Shown here: piece by piece, positions 6,658 through 8,445 of the stretch | Layout of the letters: each line of letters starts with the position of its first letter | How positions within the stretch are numbered: the first letter of the stretch is position 1 | Assembly: GCA_027069385.1 (NCBI GenBank) | Contig: JALXER010000045.1 | Location: 1-8,445, forward strand | Length of the DNA stretch: 8,445 nt | From: Paracoccaceae bacterium | Lineage (GTDB): Bacteria > Pseudomonadota > Alphaproteobacteria > Rhodobacterales > Rhodobacteraceae | Reading direction: 5' to 3' | Made by a program: the position numbers and the translations under genes | Notes under the pieces: model-generated | Told to the model about the DNA's origin: nothing | Databases searched by the model: none | The model's input: the letters and a program-made list of their open reading frames with translations, nothing else

Positions 6658-6674
6658 TGCACAAGGGTTGTGCA
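6658..6674. promoter_or_regulatory. Perfect 17-nt palindrome, possible operator
   Basis: TGCACAA, a 3-nt centre GGG and TTGTGCA form a perfect inverted repeat about 90 nt before the start of the 6765-7523 gene and after the upstream terminator. It has no T run behind it in either direction, so it is more likely a binding site for a dimeric regulator than a terminator. I see no convincing -35/-10 pair between it and the gene. Confidence 0.4.
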
Positions 6675-6729
6675 GGGATGCGGGTTTTGCGCCAGCCAAA
6701 TCGGCCTATATCGGTTCCATAGATTTTAA

Positions 6730-6745
6730 GCGCTGCAAACAGCGC
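6730..6745 (+). promoter_or_regulatory. Leader hairpin close to the ribosome binding site
   Basis: GCGCTG and CAGCGC form a perfect 6-bp stem around a CAAA loop, ending 9 nt before the AAGGA ribosome binding site (6755-6759) of the next gene. If transcribed, it would sit in the 5' leader and could affect translation or mRNA stability. Confidence 0.4.
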
Positions 6746-6764
6746 GTAACCGGTAAGGAACATC

Positions 6765-7523
6765 ATGGCGAATATACTCAAATCCATTGAAACCCTGCAA
6801 TCCATGTACGATTTTTACGGGACGGCGAAAGATGTTTATGACACGGTGGATCAGGTCAAGCAGGCCACCGAGATCGACCCGAAAAACATTAAAAAACTAA
6901 AGGCGCTGTTTGGTACCGGCGAGCTTGAGCAAGAGGTGCGCAAGCTGGCAAAGCATCTGGACCAGAACACCAAGGCAACGTTAAGCGCCAGCAAGGCCGC
7001 CTTTCCGCCGATCAAAACCGACAAGGACAAGCTGCTGCGCCAGATGTGGGATCAGGTTATGAAATTCGGCTATGAACACAAAACCACGCAGGCGGCGCGC
7101 AAACGCTATATCAACGCGCTGGTGAAGTACCAGAAACAACTGCAAGCCCGGTCGCGGCTTTGCAAGCTGACCCTCAAGGTGGCCAGCACCCAGATCAAGA
7201 CCCATAAACAGCTAAGCGCCTATGCCGGCAAGGTGCAAAGGGCGGCCCGCAATTTCGCGGAATTGCCGGGGTTTCAGGGGTCGTCCTATCAGGCATCGGC
7301 CTTTCAGCTAAGCGAGGCCTTTGTTGCGCTGCCCCCCGCGGCCGAACGGCTCTATAAAGCCCAGACCAGGCTGGCGCGAACCCTTTCCGCCGAACTGGAT
7401 CGGGTGCAGTCCGAAATGGAAACCGTCGATTGCTATATCCGCGAGTTTCGCAAAACCGACCTGACCCGCTGGATCAGGGACGTGATGAAATCGCTGGGCT
7501 TCAAGCTGCCCGCCAAGGCCTAG
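6765..7523 (+). CDS. Lysine-rich all-helical protein of unknown function
   Basis: The product has 252 residues, with no signal peptide and no membrane segment. It is strongly basic, with many Lys and few Gly or Pro except at probable helix breaks near residues 80-83 (FPPI), 168-173 (PGFQGS) and 190-191 (PP). Between these breaks it should form long amphipathic helices: about 2-32, 39-78, 86-166, 174-189 and 192-245. The longest may form a coiled coil. There are only two Cys (133 and 223). ATG at 6765 is supported by AAGGA about 5 nt upstream. The gene is monocistronic, with a palindrome and a leader hairpin before it, and its TAG lies 3 nt from the stop of the convergent gene. I do not recognise the family. 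A scaffold, nucleic-acid-binding or elongated helical-bundle protein would fit the composition, but no motif supports a choice. Confidence 0.83.
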   Translation: MANILKSIETLQSMYDFYGTAKDVYDTVDQVKQATEIDPKNIKKLKALFGTGELEQEVRKLAKHLDQNTKATLSASKAAFPPIKTDKDKLLRQMWDQVMKFGYEHKTTQAARKRYINALVKYQKQLQARSRLCKLTLKVASTQIKTHKQLSAYAGKVQRAARNFAELPGFQGSSYQASAFQLSEAFVALPPAAERLYKAQTRLARTLSAELDRVQSEMETVDCYIREFRKTDLTRWIRDVMKSLGFKLPAKA

Positions 7524-7526
7524 CCG

Positions 7527-8445
7527 CTATTGCGCGGCGTGGGTTTGCACGAACATGTAAACCCAACTGCCCTTGTAATCGGGGTTTTCGGCGCGCAGCT
7601 GCGCCACCCGCTCTTTGATAAACTCCAGATACGGGCCAGCCGGTTCGACAATATCGCGCAACCCCTCATAGAGCGGCTCTGAACTGCCATAGGCCACCGC
7701 GAGTTCCTGCCCATAGGGTGCGCGAACCCGCCATTCCGATTGCTGGCCGATTTCAAGCGGCGTGTCGGGGTCGTGCAGCAAAACCGCCTCGGCCCTGTTG
7801 GGGCGCAAATGCAGCACCTGCCCGTCCACATCAAAGAAATCCACATAGACATAGGCCGGAAAATCGGGCGAGTTCATCTTGATGATCACCCTGTCATCAT
7901 CGCTATAATCAAAGGTGGTCAGTTGCGTGGCGGCCCCGACCTGCATCGGGTCGCGGTTCTGGCCATCGCTTTGCGGCAGGCCGATGTTTTCAAGCGCGCT
8001 TAGCACATCACATTGCGGCGAGGGCAGCACCAGCATAGAGCCGCCCACCGGTATCGATTCACCCAGTTGGGCGCGAATGGCATTCAGGATCGGTTCCTGC
8101 ATGGCCATATCGGGCACATGGCCACGCAACTCCAGCACGCCGCTTTCGGGCACAAAAGTGGCGGACAGGCGCGAACAGGGCAAGCGCGACAACAGGTTGG
8201 CGATGCTGTCGCGGGCCGACAGCGCACCGGCATCGGCATCCAGCGGCTGCATAAAGGATTGCACCGCAGCCAGCGACACCGGATCAAAGGGCGCGTCGCT
8301 CTCTCCGGCCCAGCCGGTAGTGGCGAGCAATGCCACGCTTTCGGGAGTAGCTTGAGGCACGGGTTCGGGGGCGGCACTGGCCTGCATAATGGTTTGGGCG
8401 GCGCTGCCCTGATCAACCTGCATGGCGGGCGTGGCGGGCGGGGCC
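7527..8445 (-). CDS. DUF4384-like C-terminal region of a larger protein (5' end outside window)
   Basis: At least 298 residues are visible from the Met at 8423. The frame stays open through seven more codons (Ala/Pro/Thr) to the window edge, and no ribosome binding site precedes that Met, so the true start is probably outside. The visible order is an Ala/Pro/Gln-rich linker (1-30), an acidic helical segment (about 45-80), a small domain of about 80-150 with LPCSRL and SPQCDVL (Cys83 and Cys138) around an LELRGHVPD strand, and a C-terminal beta-rich domain (about 170-255). The last contains PAYVYVDFFDVDGQVLHLRPN and RVRAPYGQELAVAYGSSEPL, the typical pattern of DUF4384. Such domains are often carried at the C-terminus of bacterial Ser/Thr kinases and caspase-like proteins, usually outside the cytoplasm. 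An N-terminal enzymatic domain is therefore likely just past the edge, but it is not seen. It converges on the 6765-7523 gene. Confidence 0.8.
   Translation of the reverse strand, partial: APPATPAMQVDQGSAAQTIMQASAAPEPVPQATPESVALLATTGWAGESDAPFDPVSLAAVQSFMQPLDADAGALSARDSIANLLSRLPCSRLSATFVPESGVLELRGHVPDMAMQEPILNAIRAQLGESIPVGGSMLVLPSPQCDVLSALENIGLPQSDGQNRDPMQVGAATQLTTFDYSDDDRVIIKMNSPDFPAYVYVDFFDVDGQVLHLRPNRAEAVLLHDPDTPLEIGQQSEWRVRAPYGQELAVAYGSSEPLYEGLRDIVEPAGPYLEFIKERVAQLRAENPDYKGSWVYMFVQTHAAQ
7540..7565. repeat. Hairpin at the convergent gene ends
   Basis: TGGGTTTGCA (7540-7549) can pair with TGTAAACCCA (7556-7565) in a 10-bp stem with one G-T wobble and a 6-nt loop. It lies in the last codons of the minus-strand gene and 17 nt past the stop of the plus-strand gene. 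No T run follows in either direction, so it may only slow polymerase or protect 3' ends. Confidence 0.4.

Overview
The window reads as chromosomal DNA of a GC-rich alphaproteobacterium, most likely of the Rhodobacterales. The grounds are a CcrM-type GANTC methyltransferase next to rnhB, a TRAP transporter of the DctQ/DctM type, and codon use rich in G and C at third positions. I see no rRNA, tRNA, CRISPR array, insertion sequence or integrase. No gap between genes exceeds about 190 bases.

Region 1 (1-629): the 3' end of a gene cut by the window edge, coding for a proline-rich linker plus one membrane helix. It overlaps by ATGA a small two-helix membrane protein. A converging intergenic stretch with three hairpins follows. 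A textbook intrinsic terminator for the opposite strand lies inside the coding end of the small membrane gene.

Region 2 (630-2442, minus strand): rnhB (RNase HII) followed by ccrM (adenine methyltransferase). The 103-base gap between them holds three GANTC sites within 37 bases around a plausible ccrM promoter, which suggests that ccrM is controlled by its own methylation mark.

Region 3 (2503-5649, plus strand): an apparent three-gene operon of an FAD-dependent aromatic-type monooxygenase and the two membrane subunits of a TRAP transporter. Gaps are 1 nt and then a 4-nt overlap. The transporter probably brings in the substrate, or a precursor of it, that the monooxygenase acts on. No periplasmic binding protein (DctP) is encoded in the window.

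Region 4 (5802-8445): three poorly known genes. The first is a membrane-anchored protein with a DUF2726-like, PDDEXK-type fold whose catalytic residues look replaced, followed by a strong terminator. The second is a lysine-rich, all-helical orphan protein behind a palindrome and a leader hairpin. The third is a converging gene, open at the right edge, with a DUF4384-like C-terminal domain of the type found attached to bacterial Ser/Thr kinases and caspase-like proteins. This is the least explained part of the window. I cannot show from sequence alone that these three genes form one system.
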